Notes: generated by a model not told the origin, from the letters alone. DNA of 64,000 bases from Marivivens geojensis (GCF_023540835.1 NZ_JALKCU010000006.1:1-64000), one strand, 5' to 3'; numbered from the stretch's first letter, positions 1-9,734 are shown. A program made the numbers and translations.

Positions 1-297
1 AATTTTTCCCAAACTTCCCAGCCATCCGGCCGTTCCGTCCGCCCCAACCGCGCCTCAGCGCCGCCGGTGAAGGGGGTTCTAAGGTTATCACCCAAAACCC
101 GCAAGCGGTTTTTTACAGAAAGTTCAAAAAACTTACACATGACCCGATTTTTTGTGTGTTTTCATATGTTTGGGTAATTTCATTTCATCGGACCTAAGGT
201 CGAAAGACCGATAATTGCTGCGCCGCAGTAATTCGCCCCATCCAGATATAGAGTTATCCACAGCACCCCATACTATTGGCGGCGTTAGCGCCCTGAA
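1..297. other. Gene-free stretch with a perfect DnaA box
   Basis: No coding frame with a plausible start or ribosome site is visible here. The stretch has an AT-rich part (about 110-190) and a perfect DnaA-box consensus TTATCCACA at 254-262; TTATCACCC near 84-92 is a looser match. The msrQ stop lies immediately to the right. Its role is unknown: it may be promoter DNA of a gene beyond the left edge or belong to a replication-origin neighbourhood, but one good box is not enough to call an origin. Confidence 0.4.
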
Positions 298-900
298 TCA
301 CCCCCGACTCATTCGCTGAATCACATCGAGTCGCACCGCGAACAGCACAACAATCGCACCGAAATACACGAAGGGTTCGATCGGCCAGCCTTTGACCAGC
401 CATATAAAATGAACAGAGCCCATCAAAACCGCTGGATACGTCAGCTTGTGAAGCGATCGCCACTGAGCACCCATGCGACGGACACTGATATTGTTCGATG
501 TAATCGCCAAAGGAACCAACAGCACGAAGCTCGCCATTCCGATGGTCACATAGGGGCGCTTCAGAATGTCTTCCCATACACGGGACAGCGACTGGACATC
601 GAGAACAATCCAAATCGTCAAATGGGCCAGAACGAAAAAGAAGGCCGTTACACCTAAAGCCCGACGATATTTTATAAGGTTCAATCCCGCGTATCGACGA
701 AGGGGGGTAATGCAAAGACCTGCCACGAGAAGCTGTAGAGCCGTCGAGCCGTATTCACGCTCCAAAGTGTTGATCGGCTCTGGACCCAACCCACCCGTTA
801 GGCCGAGCCAGAACAGCCAGCCCGCCCACAGGCTGCCCACTATATATACGGGCCAAGCGGGAATCTTGCGCGCGGCCCGATTGATACGATCGATAATCAT
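298..900 (-). CDS. msrQ: MsrQ, haem-binding membrane subunit of the MsrPQ methionine sulfoxide reductase
   Basis: MsrQ (formerly YedZ) is the inner-membrane b-type haem protein that passes electrons from the respiratory chain to periplasmic MsrP, which repairs oxidised methionines. The 200-residue product has about six hydrophobic segments, with histidines in the segments reading VLAHLTIWIV and SVHFIWLVKG and in RSLHKLTYP, as expected for haem ligands of the ferric-reductase-like fold. Length is normal for the family. The ATG shares its A with the TGA of msrP (TGATG), so the two are translationally coupled. The partner gene directly upstream makes the assignment firm. Confidence 0.95.
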   Translation of the reverse strand: MIIDRINRAARKIPAWPVYIVGSLWAGWLFWLGLTGGLGPEPINTLEREYGSTALQLLVAGLCITPLRRYAGLNLIKYRRALGVTAFFFVLAHLTIWIVLDVQSLSRVWEDILKRPYVTIGMASFVLLVPLAITSNNISVRRMGAQWRSLHKLTYPAVLMGSVHFIWLVKGWPIEPFVYFGAIVVLFAVRLDVIQRMSRG

Positions 901-1787
901 CAGAAATTTTCAGCCAAGTTCATACCATCGTAGAGGCTGGCAACTTCGTCGTAGCCGTTGAACATCAGAGTATCCTGACGGCTTGCGAAAAGGCCCCCAC
1001 CGATCCGACGTTCCGAAGCCTGCGACCAACGTGGATGCGACACGTTCGGATTCACATTACTATAGAAGCCATATTCCCGCGCGTTGATCAGGTTCCACGT
1101 CGCTGGTGGCTGTTTATCAGTCAGCGTGATCCGAACGATCGACTTGATCGATTTGAACCCATACTTCCAAGGCACCACCAAACGGATCGGCGCACCGTTC
1201 TGGTTCGCCATCGGCTCTCCGTAGATACCTGTTGCGAGCAGCGTCAGCGGATGGCGCGCCTCATCAAGGCGGAGCCCTTCGACATAGGGGAATGGAATGA
1301 CACGGCGCTGCACACCAATCATATTGTCGGGCTGCACGACCGTTTCAAATGCCACATACTTGGCCGAGGATTTCACGCCAACGCGATTCAGCACATCCGC
1401 CAGCTCAACGCCATTCCAGGGGACGACCATCGACCACGCCTCAACGCAGCGGAACCGATAAATGCGCTCTTCAACGCTCAAACCACCCAAGAGGTCGGCC
1501 AGACTATAGTCACCAGGATTATCGACCAGACCATCGACCTTGATCGTCCAATTCGACGTATCGAGCTTATTGGCGTTCTGCGCAGGGTCTTCCTTGCCAG
1601 TGCCGAACTCGTAGTAGTTATTGTAGCTACGAATATCCGAGAGGGTATTCGGCTCTAGCGACTGCGCCAAAGCAGGCATCCCAACAACGGACGCCCCCGC
1701 TGCCGCTATGATCTGGCGGCGATTAAGCCATAGCTGTTTGGGCGTAATGTCTTTTTCAGTCAGGTCGTTTTTCCAACGAAAGGCCAT
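900..1787 (-). CDS. msrP: MsrP, periplasmic molybdopterin methionine sulfoxide reductase subunit
   Basis: Catalytic subunit of the MsrPQ system: reduces methionine sulfoxide in exported proteins using a mononuclear molybdenum cofactor. The 295-residue product starts with a Tat signal (twin Arg at 23-24, RRQIIAAAG, cleavage likely after ALA near 41) and has the sulfite-oxidase-type fold; Cys114 in YRFRCVEAW is the expected Mo ligand. I place the start at the ATG at 1787 because GGAGG lies just upstream; the frame stays open for 49 codons further, but that extension would bury the Tat signal inside the protein. It is followed by msrQ with a 1-nt overlap. A LysE-type gene lies about 110 nt upstream on the same strand. 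Confidence 0.95.
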   Translation of the reverse strand: MAFRWKNDLTEKDITPKQLWLNRRQIIAAAGASVVGMPALAQSLEPNTLSDIRSYNNYYEFGTGKEDPAQNANKLDTSNWTIKVDGLVDNPGDYSLADLLGGLSVEERIYRFRCVEAWSMVVPWNGVELADVLNRVGVKSSAKYVAFETVVQPDNMIGVQRRVIPFPYVEGLRLDEARHPLTLLATGIYGEPMANQNGAPIRLVVPWKYGFKSIKSIVRITLTDKQPPATWNLINAREYGFYSNVNPNVSHPRWSQASERRIGGGLFASRQDTLMFNGYDEVASLYDGMNLAENF

Positions 1788-1896
1788 GTGTTCCTCCGCA
1801 TGCTTTGCTTTGGATACATATAGTCCATTTTGGTGTTTCGGCGCGTCACGATGCTGTTGGGGATTTGTAACGAACGACAATGGCCTAGATTGAGGG

Positions 1897-2505
1897 TCAG
1901 TCACTGACCGCAAGTTTGAGACCCAATAGGCCAAATGTGCCGGCGAAAGCCCGTTTAATCCATGTCATTACTGTAGGTCTTGCGATGACATATTCACGCG
2001 CGAGCGACGCAAAAGCGCCGTAAGCGATGAACACCATAAAGGTCATCACCATGAATACCGCCGCCAGTCCGACAAGTTCCCCCGTAACATTCGTCACGTT
2101 TGGCGTGGTGAACTGAGGCAGGAAAGCCAAAAAGAACAGTGAGAGTTTTGGATTCAGCACATTGATCAAAGTGCCTGTCAACGCAATGGAACGATAGCTT
2201 CGGACTGGCTTGGAGGCGCCGAGGTCAATTTTGCTTTCGTCCCTGACAATGGTCCAAGCCATATAGAATAGATAAAGCACGCCTAGAAACTTAATCACCT
2301 GAAAGGCTAAGGCGCTCGTGTGTAAGAGGGCCGACAGCCCCACGATACTAGCAAATGCTGCGGGTACGATTCCTAAGGTACAGCCAAAGGCAGCCGCCAC
2401 GCTGGCCACCGCACCACGTTCCAAACCAATCGCTAATGTGTAGATCACTCCTGTTCCTGGCAGCAGAACAACCACAAGCGATGTTAGGAAAAATTCAATC
2501 GACAC
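1897..2505 (-). CDS. LysE/RhtB-family amino-acid exporter
   Basis: Inner-membrane exporter of the LysE/RhtB superfamily, whose members export amino acids or derivatives; the substrate cannot be read from sequence. It shows the family pattern: a first helix ending in [11 protein letters not shown], about five to six helices in all, and the [15 protein letters not shown] segment. I prefer the GTG at 2505 (MSIEFFLTS..., with GGGGTG upstream), which gives about 202 residues, the usual family length. The frame is open to 2580, but that start would add a non-hydrophobic N-terminus that relatives lack. It lies downstream of clpB beyond a strong terminator, so it probably has its own promoter. Confidence 0.8.
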   Translation of the reverse strand: MSIEFFLTSLVVVLLPGTGVIYTLAIGLERGAVASVAAAFGCTLGIVPAAFASIVGLSALLHTSALAFQVIKFLGVLYLFYMAWTIVRDESKIDLGASKPVRSYRSIALTGTLINVLNPKLSLFFLAFLPQFTTPNVTNVTGELVGLAAVFMVMTFMVFIAYGAFASLAREYVIARPTVMTWIKRAFAGTFGLLGLKLAVSD

Positions 2506-2582
2506 TACAAACACCCCAATTACGGGAGCAGCTTTGACGATGCGGTGCGTCGTGTCAACAAACCAGCATCCATACCCCAAAT

Positions 2583-2612
2583 CAAAAACGGCGAGGAATT
2601 ACCCTCGCCGTT
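2583..2612 (-). terminator. Intrinsic terminator of clpB
   Basis: Perfect 10-bp stem (2587-2596 with 2603-2612) and a 6-nt loop, followed on the minus strand by TTTTTGATTT. It starts 8 nt past the clpB stop codon. Confidence 0.9.
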
Positions 2613-2619
2613 CTAAGCC

Positions 2620-5235
2620 TTAGTGAACGACCGCGTCGTCTGGTTTCGGGCGGTTACTTCCAGCAACCCGATCGCCGATGATCAACCCTTCGGCGCCAGC
2701 AGACACGGCTATCGTTTCACCGTCCTTCACCTCACCAGCCAGCAGTAGTTCCGCCAGCGGGTCTTGCAAGGCGCGTTGAATGACGCGTTTCAACGGTCGA
2801 GCCCCAAAGACAGGGTCATAGCCCTCATCCGCCAACCACTTGCGTGCACCCTCATCAAGGTCGAGCGAGATCGTGCGGCCAGCCAGACGTTTCTGCAAAC
2901 GCGCCAGTTGGATATCGACAATACCGCCCATATCCGCACGGCCCAGACGGTCAAAGATGATCGTTTCATCCAGACGGTTCAGGAACTCGGGACGGAAGTG
3001 TGCACGCACCGCATCCATCACATCACGTTTGGCCTGACCTGCATCCGCACCATCTGGCAACTGGCTCAAAGCCTGCGCCCCGAGGTTCGAAGTCAGAATG
3101 ATCAAGGTCTGTTTAAAGTCCACGGTGCGGCCCTGACCATCGGTCAGAACGCCATCATCGAGAACCTGCAGCAACACGTTGAACACATCAGGGTGCGCCT
3201 TTTCGACCTCGTCAAAGAGGACAACCTGATAAGGACGACGACGAACCGCTTCAGTCAGAACACCGCCCTCATCATATCCGACATACCCCGGAGGGGCGCC
3301 GATCAGACGAGAAACCGCGTGCTTCTCCATGAACTCGGACATGTCTATACGGACCATCGCGTTGTCATCGTCAAAGAGGAACTCGGCAACGGCTTTGGTC
3401 AGTTCGGTTTTACCAACGCCCGTCGGCCCGAGGAACAAGAACGACCCAAGAGGACGATTTTCATCGTTCAGACCCGCACGCGCACGGCGAACAGCATTCG
3501 CAACAGCACGAACCGCAGCTTTCTGTCCGATGACTCGCTTATGTAGTCCATCTTCCATCCGCAGCAGCTTTTCACGCTCACCTTCCAGCATCTTGCTGGT
3601 CGGAATGCCCGTCCAACGCTCCACAACTTCGGCGATCTGCTCAGGGCGAACGGCCTCTTCGACCATTTGTTCACCTTCCAGTGCCTCAGCTTGGGACAGG
3701 TCACGTTCCAACTGCGGAATAACGCCGTAGGACAACTCACCCGCCTTCGCGAGGTTGCCTTCGCGTTTCGCGATTTCCAGATCAGCCCGCGCTTTGTCGA
3801 GCCTTTCTTTCAGGGCACGCGCACCTTCCAGCTTATCCCGCTCTGCCTGCCATTTGGCTGTCATGGCGTCCGCTTTTTCCTGCAGATCCGAGAGTTCCTG
3901 ACGCAGCTTGTCCAAACGTGTCTTCGACGCGTCGTCGTCCTCTTTCTCAAGAGCGACCGCCTCGATCTGCATTTGAAGGATCTGACGATCCAACGCATCC
4001 AACTCTTCTGGCTTGCTGTCTACTTCCATGCGCAAACGGCTTGCGGCCTCGTCCACGAGGTCGATGGCCTTGTCCGGCAGGAAGCGATCCGTGATATAGC
4101 GGTGCGACAGTGTTGCCGCAGCGACCAGCGCGGAGTCCGAGATACGAACGCCGTGGTGCAGCTCATATTTCTCTTTAATACCGCGCAGGATCGAAATCGT
4201 GTCCTCGACTGTCGGTTCCTCAACCTGAATAGGTTGGAACCGCCGCGCCAAAGCCGCGTCTTTCTCTACATATTTGCGATATTCATCGAGGGTCGTCGCG
4301 CCAACGCAATGTAGCTCACCACGCGCAAGCGCAGGTTTGATCAGGTTGGCCGCATCCATCGCGCCGTCGGACTTCCCTGCCCCAACGAGCGTATGCATTT
4401 CGTCGATAAAGAGAATGATTTCACCAGCGGCGGCTTCGATCTCTTTCAAAATCGACTTGAGGCGTTCTTCGAATTCACCGCGATATTTCGCACCGGCGAT
4501 CAGCGCACCCATATCGAGCGCGAGTAGCTTTTTGTTACGCAGAGATTCAGGCACGTCACCGTTCACGATCCGAAGGGCGAGGCCTTCTGCAATCGCTGTT
4601 TTACCAACACCTGGTTCACCAATGAGAACCGGGTTGTTCTTCGTCCGACGGGACAGCACCTGCATCGACCGGCGAATTTCTTCGTCGCGCCCGATGATCG
4701 GGTCGATTTTACCCTGCTCTGCCGCTTCAGTCAGGTCACGCGCATATTTCTTGAGCGCGTCATAGCCTTCTTCGGCAGACGCACTGTCAGCAGTCCGGCC
4801 TTTGCGTACATTATTTATAGCTGCGTTCAGGCCCTGCGCCGTCACTTTCCCAGCTTTCAGCGCATCAGCAGCGGCAGATTTTACAATCGCCAACGCGGTC
4901 AAAATGCGTTCCACGGGAACAAAGCTATCGCCTGCCTTTTGGGCAAGCGTTTCAGCCTCGGACAAGACCTTGCCCGTCGCGCTGTCCAGATACACCTGAC
5001 CAGCATCACCCGACACCTTTGGCATCTTGGTGAGCGAAAGGTCATTCGCTTCAACAACGGCCGCCACATTACCGCCGGCAGCTGCAATAAGGTTCGCGGA
5101 CAGACCTTGATCGTCGTCCAGCAAAGCTTTCAACACATGTTCTGGGGCGAGCCGTTGATGGCTCTCTCTCATTGCGATCGTTTGCGCCGCTTGAATGAAG
5201 CCGCGCGACCGCTCCGTGAACTTCTCTAAGTTCAT
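2620..5235 (-). CDS. clpB: ClpB protein disaggregase
   Basis: Hexameric AAA+ chaperone that threads aggregated proteins through its pore and works with DnaK. The 871-residue product (E. coli ClpB is 857) has the Clp N-terminal repeats (1-150), a first ATPase module with Walker A GEPGVGKT near 207, a charged coiled-coil middle domain (about 410-525), and a second ATPase module with GPTGVGKT near 607 and the conserved [13 protein letters not shown] region. The start has AGAAGGAG upstream. A sigma-32-like promoter at 5315-5343 and a terminator directly after the stop suggest a single-gene heat-shock unit. Confidence 0.98.
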   Translation of the reverse strand: MNLEKFTERSRGFIQAAQTIAMRESHQRLAPEHVLKALLDDDQGLSANLIAAAGGNVAAVVEANDLSLTKMPKVSGDAGQVYLDSATGKVLSEAETLAQKAGDSFVPVERILTALAIVKSAAADALKAGKVTAQGLNAAINNVRKGRTADSASAEEGYDALKKYARDLTEAAEQGKIDPIIGRDEEIRRSMQVLSRRTKNNPVLIGEPGVGKTAIAEGLALRIVNGDVPESLRNKKLLALDMGALIAGAKYRGEFEERLKSILKEIEAAAGEIILFIDEMHTLVGAGKSDGAMDAANLIKPALARGELHCVGATTLDEYRKYVEKDAALARRFQPIQVEEPTVEDTISILRGIKEKYELHHGVRISDSALVAAATLSHRYITDRFLPDKAIDLVDEAASRLRMEVDSKPEELDALDRQILQMQIEAVALEKEDDDASKTRLDKLRQELSDLQEKADAMTAKWQAERDKLEGARALKERLDKARADLEIAKREGNLAKAGELSYGVIPQLERDLSQAEALEGEQMVEEAVRPEQIAEVVERWTGIPTSKMLEGEREKLLRMEDGLHKRVIGQKAAVRAVANAVRRARAGLNDENRPLGSFLFLGPTGVGKTELTKAVAEFLFDDDNAMVRIDMSEFMEKHAVSRLIGAPPGYVGYDEGGVLTEAVRRRPYQVVLFDEVEKAHPDVFNVLLQVLDDGVLTDGQGRTVDFKQTLIILTSNLGAQALSQLPDGADAGQAKRDVMDAVRAHFRPEFLNRLDETIIFDRLGRADMGGIVDIQLARLQKRLAGRTISLDLDEGARKWLADEGYDPVFGARPLKRVIQRALQDPLAELLLAGEVKDGETIAVSAGAEGLIIGDRVAGSNRPKPDDAVVH

Positions 5236-5314
5236 CGCAGTTCTCCTTCTCTAAGCACCCGCAAAGTTGATCCGCCCACTGAGCGGCACGGATCGTATCG
5301 GGCCTTCGCTAATA

Positions 5315-5343
5315 AGATGGTGAGCAGTCGCGCATCTTGCAAG
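5315..5343 (-). promoter_or_regulatory. Sigma-32 (RpoH)-type heat-shock promoter of clpB
   Basis: On the minus strand CTTGCAA (5343-5337) and CACCATCT (5322-5315) are separated by 14 nt. The known RpoH consensus is CTTGAAA, 11-16 nt, CCCCATNT, so the match is 6/7 and 7/8 with correct spacing. It lies about 80 nt upstream of the clpB ATG, a known RpoH target. Start point not measured. Confidence 0.75.
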
Positions 5344-5445
5344 ATTTCGGCGCTTGAAAATCGGTCATTTTTTACGACGCGACAGCTAAGACTACCCCTA
5401 CTGTCTGCCGTTATTCTCAATGTACCGCAAAGGTAGGGGCGTGCT

Positions 5446-5577
5446 ATGGGTCAAATTGATCACATCAGTCCAAAAGGCCGCCTGATTATCGCGGCCTACG
5501 ACAAAACGCTTGCCGACTTGGCAGAGGTCCCAGCTAAAGCGAAGCCAAAAGACATGCCCAAGCAGGCCAAGCCGTAA
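5446..5577 (+). CDS. Small uncharacterised protein, 43 residues
   Basis: Short frame from ATG to TAA with GGTAGGGG 5-12 nt upstream, a good ribosome site. The product begins MGQIDHISPKGRLIIAAYDK and ends in a Lys/Pro/Ala-rich tail (VPAKAKPKDMPKQAKP), so it looks like a short structured segment plus a basic flexible tail. I do not recognise it. It sits between the divergent clpB promoter and pyrF, 67 nt before the pyrF start, and could be co-transcribed with pyrF. The ribosome site and protein-like composition support it, but at this length chance cannot be excluded. Confidence 0.45.
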   Translation: MGQIDHISPKGRLIIAAYDKTLADLAEVPAKAKPKDMPKQAKP

Positions 5578-5644
5578 GCCCATTCCTTGACATAGCGAAA
5601 GGTGAGGCCCAAGAGAGGCCAACCTACCCTCAAGGAGCTTTCCC

Positions 5645-6349
5645 ATGTCTAACGACCGCCTGATTGTTGCCCTCGATGTCCCGAACGTCATTCAAGGCCT
5701 CGAGCTCGCCAAAGAATTGGGCGACGCAGTGTCGTTTTACAAAATTGGCCTTGGGATGCTCACTGGTGGCGGCTTGGCCCTCGCGAACGAGCTAAAGCAG
5801 GAATATGGCAAACGCGTTTTCCTCGACATGAAGTTCTTTGACATCGGCGCAACGGTCGAAGCTGCCGTTCGTGGCATTGCACAATTCGATCTGGATTTCC
5901 TGACAGTTCACGGCGACCCGCACGTTGTTCGCGCCGCCAAAGAAGGTGCCGCAGGCAAAGACCTCAAAATCCTCGCTGTGACTGTTCTAACATCACTCGA
6001 TCGTGCTGACCTCGATGCGTCTTGCTACAAAGACGGCACAGTTGCCGACATCGTGACGGAACGCGCAGCACGCGCAATGGAAGCGGGCGCCGACGGCGTA
6101 ATCGCTTCTCCGCACGAGGCGGCGTTGATCCGCGCTTTGCCCGAGGCCGCTGGCAAACTCATCGTCACCCCTGGCGTTCGTCCTGCGGGTTCCGCATTGG
6201 GCGACCAAAAACGCGTTATGACCCCGGGCGAAGCCATCGCGAATGGCTCGGACCACGTTGTTGTAGGCCGCCCGATCTGGACGGCCGAAAACCCACGCGC
6301 AGCGGCAGAAGCCGTCAACGCAGAGATCGCCGCTGCGCTCAAAGCGTGA
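5645..6349 (+). CDS. pyrF: Orotidine 5'-phosphate decarboxylase
   Basis: Last step of de novo UMP synthesis: decarboxylates OMP in the cytoplasm. The 234-residue TIM-barrel product carries the catalytic signature DMKFFDI at 61-67 (Asp61, Lys63, Asp66), the N-terminal VALDVP strand, and the phosphate-binding end VTPGVRPAG ... VVGRPIW. Length is normal for the bacterial short form. AAGGAG lies 7 nt before the ATG. No other pyrimidine gene is adjacent. Confidence 0.97.
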   Translation: MSNDRLIVALDVPNVIQGLELAKELGDAVSFYKIGLGMLTGGGLALANELKQEYGKRVFLDMKFFDIGATVEAAVRGIAQFDLDFLTVHGDPHVVRAAKEGAAGKDLKILAVTVLTSLDRADLDASCYKDGTVADIVTERAARAMEAGADGVIASPHEAALIRALPEAAGKLIVTPGVRPAGSALGDQKRVMTPGEAIANGSDHVVVGRPIWTAENPRAAAEAVNAEIAAALKA

Positions 6350-6535
6350 CCGTAGTACACTGACAACGCGGCGCTTTCATCCCTGAGGTCGCCGCACCCC
6401 TAACCTAACGTATAAGTTGCATCACCAACCGCGACAGGCGGTTTGCTCCACTGGGTAGCTTCGTCCAATCATTTCATTCTGATACCGTTATGCGAAAGAC
6501 GAGTATCGTTTGAGTTGTGTTAACGGAGACGTGTG

Positions 6536-6787
6536 ATGCAGACCATCACTCTAGGTGAAATATACTATAATGACGCCATTGGAGCCTATGAGGCCCGCGT
6601 CGACGTGCAACGCGATCAAGGCACATATCGCTATCCCTGCCTATTCAAAGGCCCACGCGGCCTAGAACGTGATCAGGTTCAAATGGGGCTGGTGCGTCAG
6701 GCTTTGGGAATGTCCGATACTTTTTGGCATAAACCCGCGCCGGAAATTTTGACGACATTCGTTTCAGGACCAGTGCCGCAAGCGTGA
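6536..6787 (+). CDS. Small uncharacterised protein, 83 residues
   Basis: Cytoplasmic-looking protein with no signal or membrane segment. It starts MQTITLGEIYYNDAIGAYEA and ends VSGPVPQA; segments such as ARVDVQRDQGTYRYPCLFKG suggest a small mostly beta domain. The ATG at 6536 is chosen over the adjacent in-frame GTG at 6533 because GGAG ends 7 nt upstream. It stands alone between pyrF and a convergent NUDIX gene. I do not recognise the family; composition and codon use look like those of a real, probably lineage-specific gene. Confidence 0.75.
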   Translation: MQTITLGEIYYNDAIGAYEARVDVQRDQGTYRYPCLFKGPRGLERDQVQMGLVRQALGMSDTFWHKPAPEILTTFVSGPVPQA

Positions 6788-6843
6788 TCCCCGCTTCCCA
6801 GCGGCGCACTTGTCCCTTCTGGCAACCCCACAGCCGGAAGGGA

Positions 6844-7260
6844 CTAGTACAATGTCGTGAGAGCCATCCGAAACCTGACCTGCAACGATGGGATCGCATC
6901 AGGCGAATCAAGGAAATCTTGAACTGGCATAAACCGCCATTCTTGCCCCTCTCCGCCAAAAGTCACATCTGCCTCGGTCAAATCCCCCCAAAGAACCGCA
7001 AAGAAATGCACGGTATCGCCAGAGGGTCCAGGCTGTTGGCTATGGTAGAACACGCGGTGTTCATCGAGGGTCAAACCGACTTCTTCTAAAGTTTCACGTT
7101 GTGCCGTCTCAAACGGTGTTTCGCCGTTTTCCAGACCGCCGCCCGGGAAGTCCCAGCAATCTGGAAACGGAATATTGGGCTTATCATCTCGACGAATAAC
7201 GAGCACATCGTTGCCCCGCAGGATCGCAACTTTTGCGCCATCAAAACTTTCGTCAAACAT
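6844..7260 (-). CDS. NUDIX hydrolase
   Basis: Pyrophosphohydrolase of the NUDIX family, which cleaves nucleoside diphosphates linked to another group; the substrate is not predictable here. The full NUDIX box is visible at about 41-63 (G-x5-E-x7-RETLEEVGL). I choose the ATG at 7260 (MFDESFDGAK, GGAG upstream) rather than the longer frame to 7305; this gives 138 residues, usual for a single-domain NUDIX protein. It is divergent from dinB 66 nt away. Shared use in nucleotide-pool hygiene is only a suggestion. Confidence 0.9.
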   Translation of the reverse strand: MFDESFDGAKVAILRGNDVLVIRRDDKPNIPFPDCWDFPGGGLENGETPFETAQRETLEEVGLTLDEHRVFYHSQQPGPSGDTVHFFAVLWGDLTEADVTFGGEGQEWRFMPVQDFLDSPDAIPSLQVRFRMALTTLY

Positions 7261-7326
7261 ACCCGCTCCGCTGGCCCTTCGGATCGGTGAAAGGCTATAC
7301 TGCAAAGATAGCCATGAAGCATCCAG

Positions 7327-8580
7327 ATGCCAGCCCTTTGTAAAGATTGCCTCACTCAGTTCGATAGCGGCTCGCGCTGCACATCATGCCGCAGTCCGCG
7401 CGTCGTGATGCACGACGAACTGTGGGATTTGTCGATCGCGCATATGGACTGTGATGCCTTTTACGCCAGCGTCGAAAAGCGGGATAATCCAGAACTTCGG
7501 GACAAACCCGTTATCATTGGCGGCGGCAAACGCGGTGTCGTCTCCACGGCTTGCTATATTGCCCGAATACGAGGCGTCCGTTCGGCGATGCCGATGTTTC
7601 AGGCCCTCAAGCTCTGTCCTGACGCGGTGGTTGTCCGACCTAGGATGGAGGCCTACGCCGAAGCCTCCCGTGCGGTACGTGCACTGATGGATGAACTCAC
7701 ACCGCAGATCGAACCCTTGTCGTTGGACGAAGCATTCCTCGATCTAACTGGAACCGCCCGACTACATGGCGCGCCACCGGCGATTATGCTGGCTCGTTTG
7801 GCCAAACGTATGAAAGAAGAATTGGGCCTCAGCGGATCTATCGGCCTATCTCACAACAAATTTCTCGCCAAGGTGGCCTCCGACCTCGACAAGCCCCGTG
7901 GGTTTTCGGTGATCGGTAGGGCGGAGACCGTAAACTTCCTAAAACCCAAACCTGTTCGACTGATCTGGGGGATCGGCCCAGCCACTCAAGCCTCGCTCGA
8001 CAAGGCAGGTATTCATACCATCGGCGACCTGCATCGCTGGGAGAAAGACCAACTGACGGAACGGTTCGGACAGACAGGCGAACGACTCTTTCATTTGGCG
8101 CGTGGCGAAGATTTCAGGCGTATTTCTCCGAACGCACCTGTGAAAAGTATCTCGAAGGAAACTACGTTCTTTGAGGATACCTCCGACCCCGACGTGCTTG
8201 ACGGCCACCTCTGGCGGCTATCCGAACAAGTGAGCGCGCGCGCCAAGGCAAAAGACAAGGCAGGCCGCGTAGTGACGCTGAAGCTAAAGACCAAAGCGTT
8301 CAAGACCATCACCAAACGGCAGAGCCTTCATCAGCCCACTCAAATGGCGGACACGATCTATCGCGTCGCGCGGTCACTTTATGATGCGACGGGCCACACA
8401 GGTCCGTTTCGGCTGATTGGCGTCGGTATAAGCGAGCTAACCGCGGCCCGAGATGCGGACCGCGAAGGGGACCTCTTGGATCCAGACGCAGGCCGTCGGG
8501 CCAACGCGGAACGCGCAACCGACAAAATCCGCGCAAAATTTGGGGACGATGCGATCAAAAAGGGACGCGCCCTGCGCTGA
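7327..8580 (+). CDS. dinB: DNA polymerase IV with an N-terminal zinc-ribbon-like extension
   Basis: Y-family translesion polymerase. The palm and fingers are clear: Asp41 in HMDCDAFYASVE, Asp134/Glu135 in SLDEAFLD, SIGLSHNKFLAKVASDLDKP, the HhH segment VRLIWGIGPATQASL, and a little-finger domain to the C-terminus. Before the polymerase core sit four cysteines in two CxxC pairs (Cys5/Cys8 and Cys18/Cys21), which looks like a zinc ribbon absent from E. coli DinB. The start at 7327 includes this module; its ribosome site is weak, and an internal ATG at 7408 would remove it, but two spaced CxxC pairs argue it is coding. No LexA-type box is evident just upstream. Confidence 0.93.
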   Translation: MPALCKDCLTQFDSGSRCTSCRSPRVVMHDELWDLSIAHMDCDAFYASVEKRDNPELRDKPVIIGGGKRGVVSTACYIARIRGVRSAMPMFQALKLCPDAVVVRPRMEAYAEASRAVRALMDELTPQIEPLSLDEAFLDLTGTARLHGAPPAIMLARLAKRMKEELGLSGSIGLSHNKFLAKVASDLDKPRGFSVIGRAETVNFLKPKPVRLIWGIGPATQASLDKAGIHTIGDLHRWEKDQLTERFGQTGERLFHLARGEDFRRISPNAPVKSISKETTFFEDTSDPDVLDGHLWRLSEQVSARAKAKDKAGRVVTLKLKTKAFKTITKRQSLHQPTQMADTIYRVARSLYDATGHTGPFRLIGVGISELTAARDADREGDLLDPDAGRRANAERATDKIRAKFGDDAIKKGRALR

Positions 8581-9438
8581 CTACTCGGCAGCTAACGGAA
8601 GCTTACGTGATCCCAGCGCTGCGATCTCAGACGCTGCTCCCAAGAGTTTTGACTGCAATTCGTCAAACTCCGGCAAAATCTCAAGCGTCGCTTCATTCAT
8701 ATAAAGAGAACGATCAATCTCTACCTGCACCGCGTGCTGGGATCGAACAGGACGGCCATAGGCAACCGTACTGTAAGCCCCTGCGAAGGGAGCGTTATGG
8801 GCCACCCGTAGCCCCTGACCTTCGAATGCGGCTGCAATTTGATCCACCAACCGCGCCGAAGCTGCTGCGCCGAACCTATCCCCGATCACAACATGGGGAC
8901 GTTCGCCTGACTTCCTCCCGGCATCCAGCGCCTCTCGCGGCATTGAATGACAATCGATCAAGATCGATTCTCCGAATAACCTAAAACTCTGATCCAAGAG
9001 GGCCGTCAGTTTGTCGTGATACGGATACCAATAGGTTTGAAGCCGCGAATGGGCCTCTTCTAACGTCAGTTTTCCGCGATAAATTGACCTCCCTCCTGCG
9101 ACCACACGAGGAATCACGCCCAGCCCGGATCCGACTCGCGGATTGTGGACGTTTCGACGCACACCTTCGATCAATGCAGGGTCAAGTTCGTCTGAAGCTC
9201 TGTTCAAATCAACATAAGCTCGCGGCACCTGCGCCACCAGAAACGGGGCACCATAGTCGATAACCTTAGAAAACAGGCGATCGACGTGCGCATCCTCCGA
9301 CGACCGAATCGTTTTATGGTCTAAAACCACTTGCCCACCGAACAACGCCAAATCCGCCTTTCCGCTGTGCGGAGACGCAAAAACAACGCTTGTTGTGCGC
9401 GTTACTGGCTCATTCAGGACAAAGGGCGTAAGGGTCAT
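8581..9438 (-). CDS. N-formylglutamate amidohydrolase family protein
   Basis: Family that hydrolyses N-formylglutamate to formate and glutamate (the HutG-type last step of one histidine-degradation route). The roughly 285-residue product shows the family pattern: VVFASPHSG near the N-terminus, SEDAHVDRLF, a zinc-type ILIDCHSMP segment, and VQVEIDRSLYMNE near the C-terminus. Of three consecutive in-frame starts (GTG 9444, ATG 9441, ATG 9438) the last has the best spacing from CGGAG. No hut genes are adjacent, so a role in histidine use is not shown. It is convergent with dinB, with abutting stops. Confidence 0.9.
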   Translation of the reverse strand: MTLTPFVLNEPVTRTTSVVFASPHSGKADLALFGGQVVLDHKTIRSSEDAHVDRLFSKVIDYGAPFLVAQVPRAYVDLNRASDELDPALIEGVRRNVHNPRVGSGLGVIPRVVAGGRSIYRGKLTLEEAHSRLQTYWYPYHDKLTALLDQSFRLFGESILIDCHSMPREALDAGRKSGERPHVVIGDRFGAAASARLVDQIAAAFEGQGLRVAHNAPFAGAYSTVAYGRPVRSQHAVQVEIDRSLYMNEATLEILPEFDELQSKLLGAASEIAALGSRKLPLAAE

Positions 9439-9589
9439 CATCACTCCGGCTTATAAAAATAGAATAGAGCATGAATCTGTTTTACCGAAAGCCCTTGATC
9501 CCCCCTCCGACTCCTTTTATAGAGCCGCTCACCCGACGCGGATTTCCGCGTCTTGTTTTTTCAAGACGTATGAGAAATGCAAGGGTCAT

Positions 9590-9664
9590 GGGCGGTTAGC
9601 TCAGCGGTAGAGCACTACGTTGACATCGTAGTGGCCACTGGTTCGATCCCAGTACCGCCCACCA
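9590..9664 (+). tRNA. tRNA-Val (GAC)
   Basis: Complete cloverleaf: acceptor GGGCGGT/ACCGCCC, D arm with TAGCTCAGCGGTAGAGCA, anticodon stem CTACG/CGTAG with loop TTGACAT (anticodon GAC), T arm CTGGTTCGATCCCAG, and an encoded CCA end. Reads valine codons GUC/GUU. Seventy nt upstream of rpmJ on the same strand. Confidence 0.97.
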
Positions 9665-9734
9665 TGGAATCACTGGCCTTCGGGCTTAAACGAAACACAG
9701 GCGCAATCGCCGCGCCGCGACTAGGAGATGAACC

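Noticed and set aside
6371-6398. GCGGCG/CGCCGC hairpin after pyrF as terminator
   Set aside because: Stem of only six pairs with a long loop and no T-run; too weak to call.
7261-7326. LexA box upstream of dinB
   Set aside because: No GTTC-N7-GTTC or similar alphaproteobacterial SOS site is present in the intergenic DNA.
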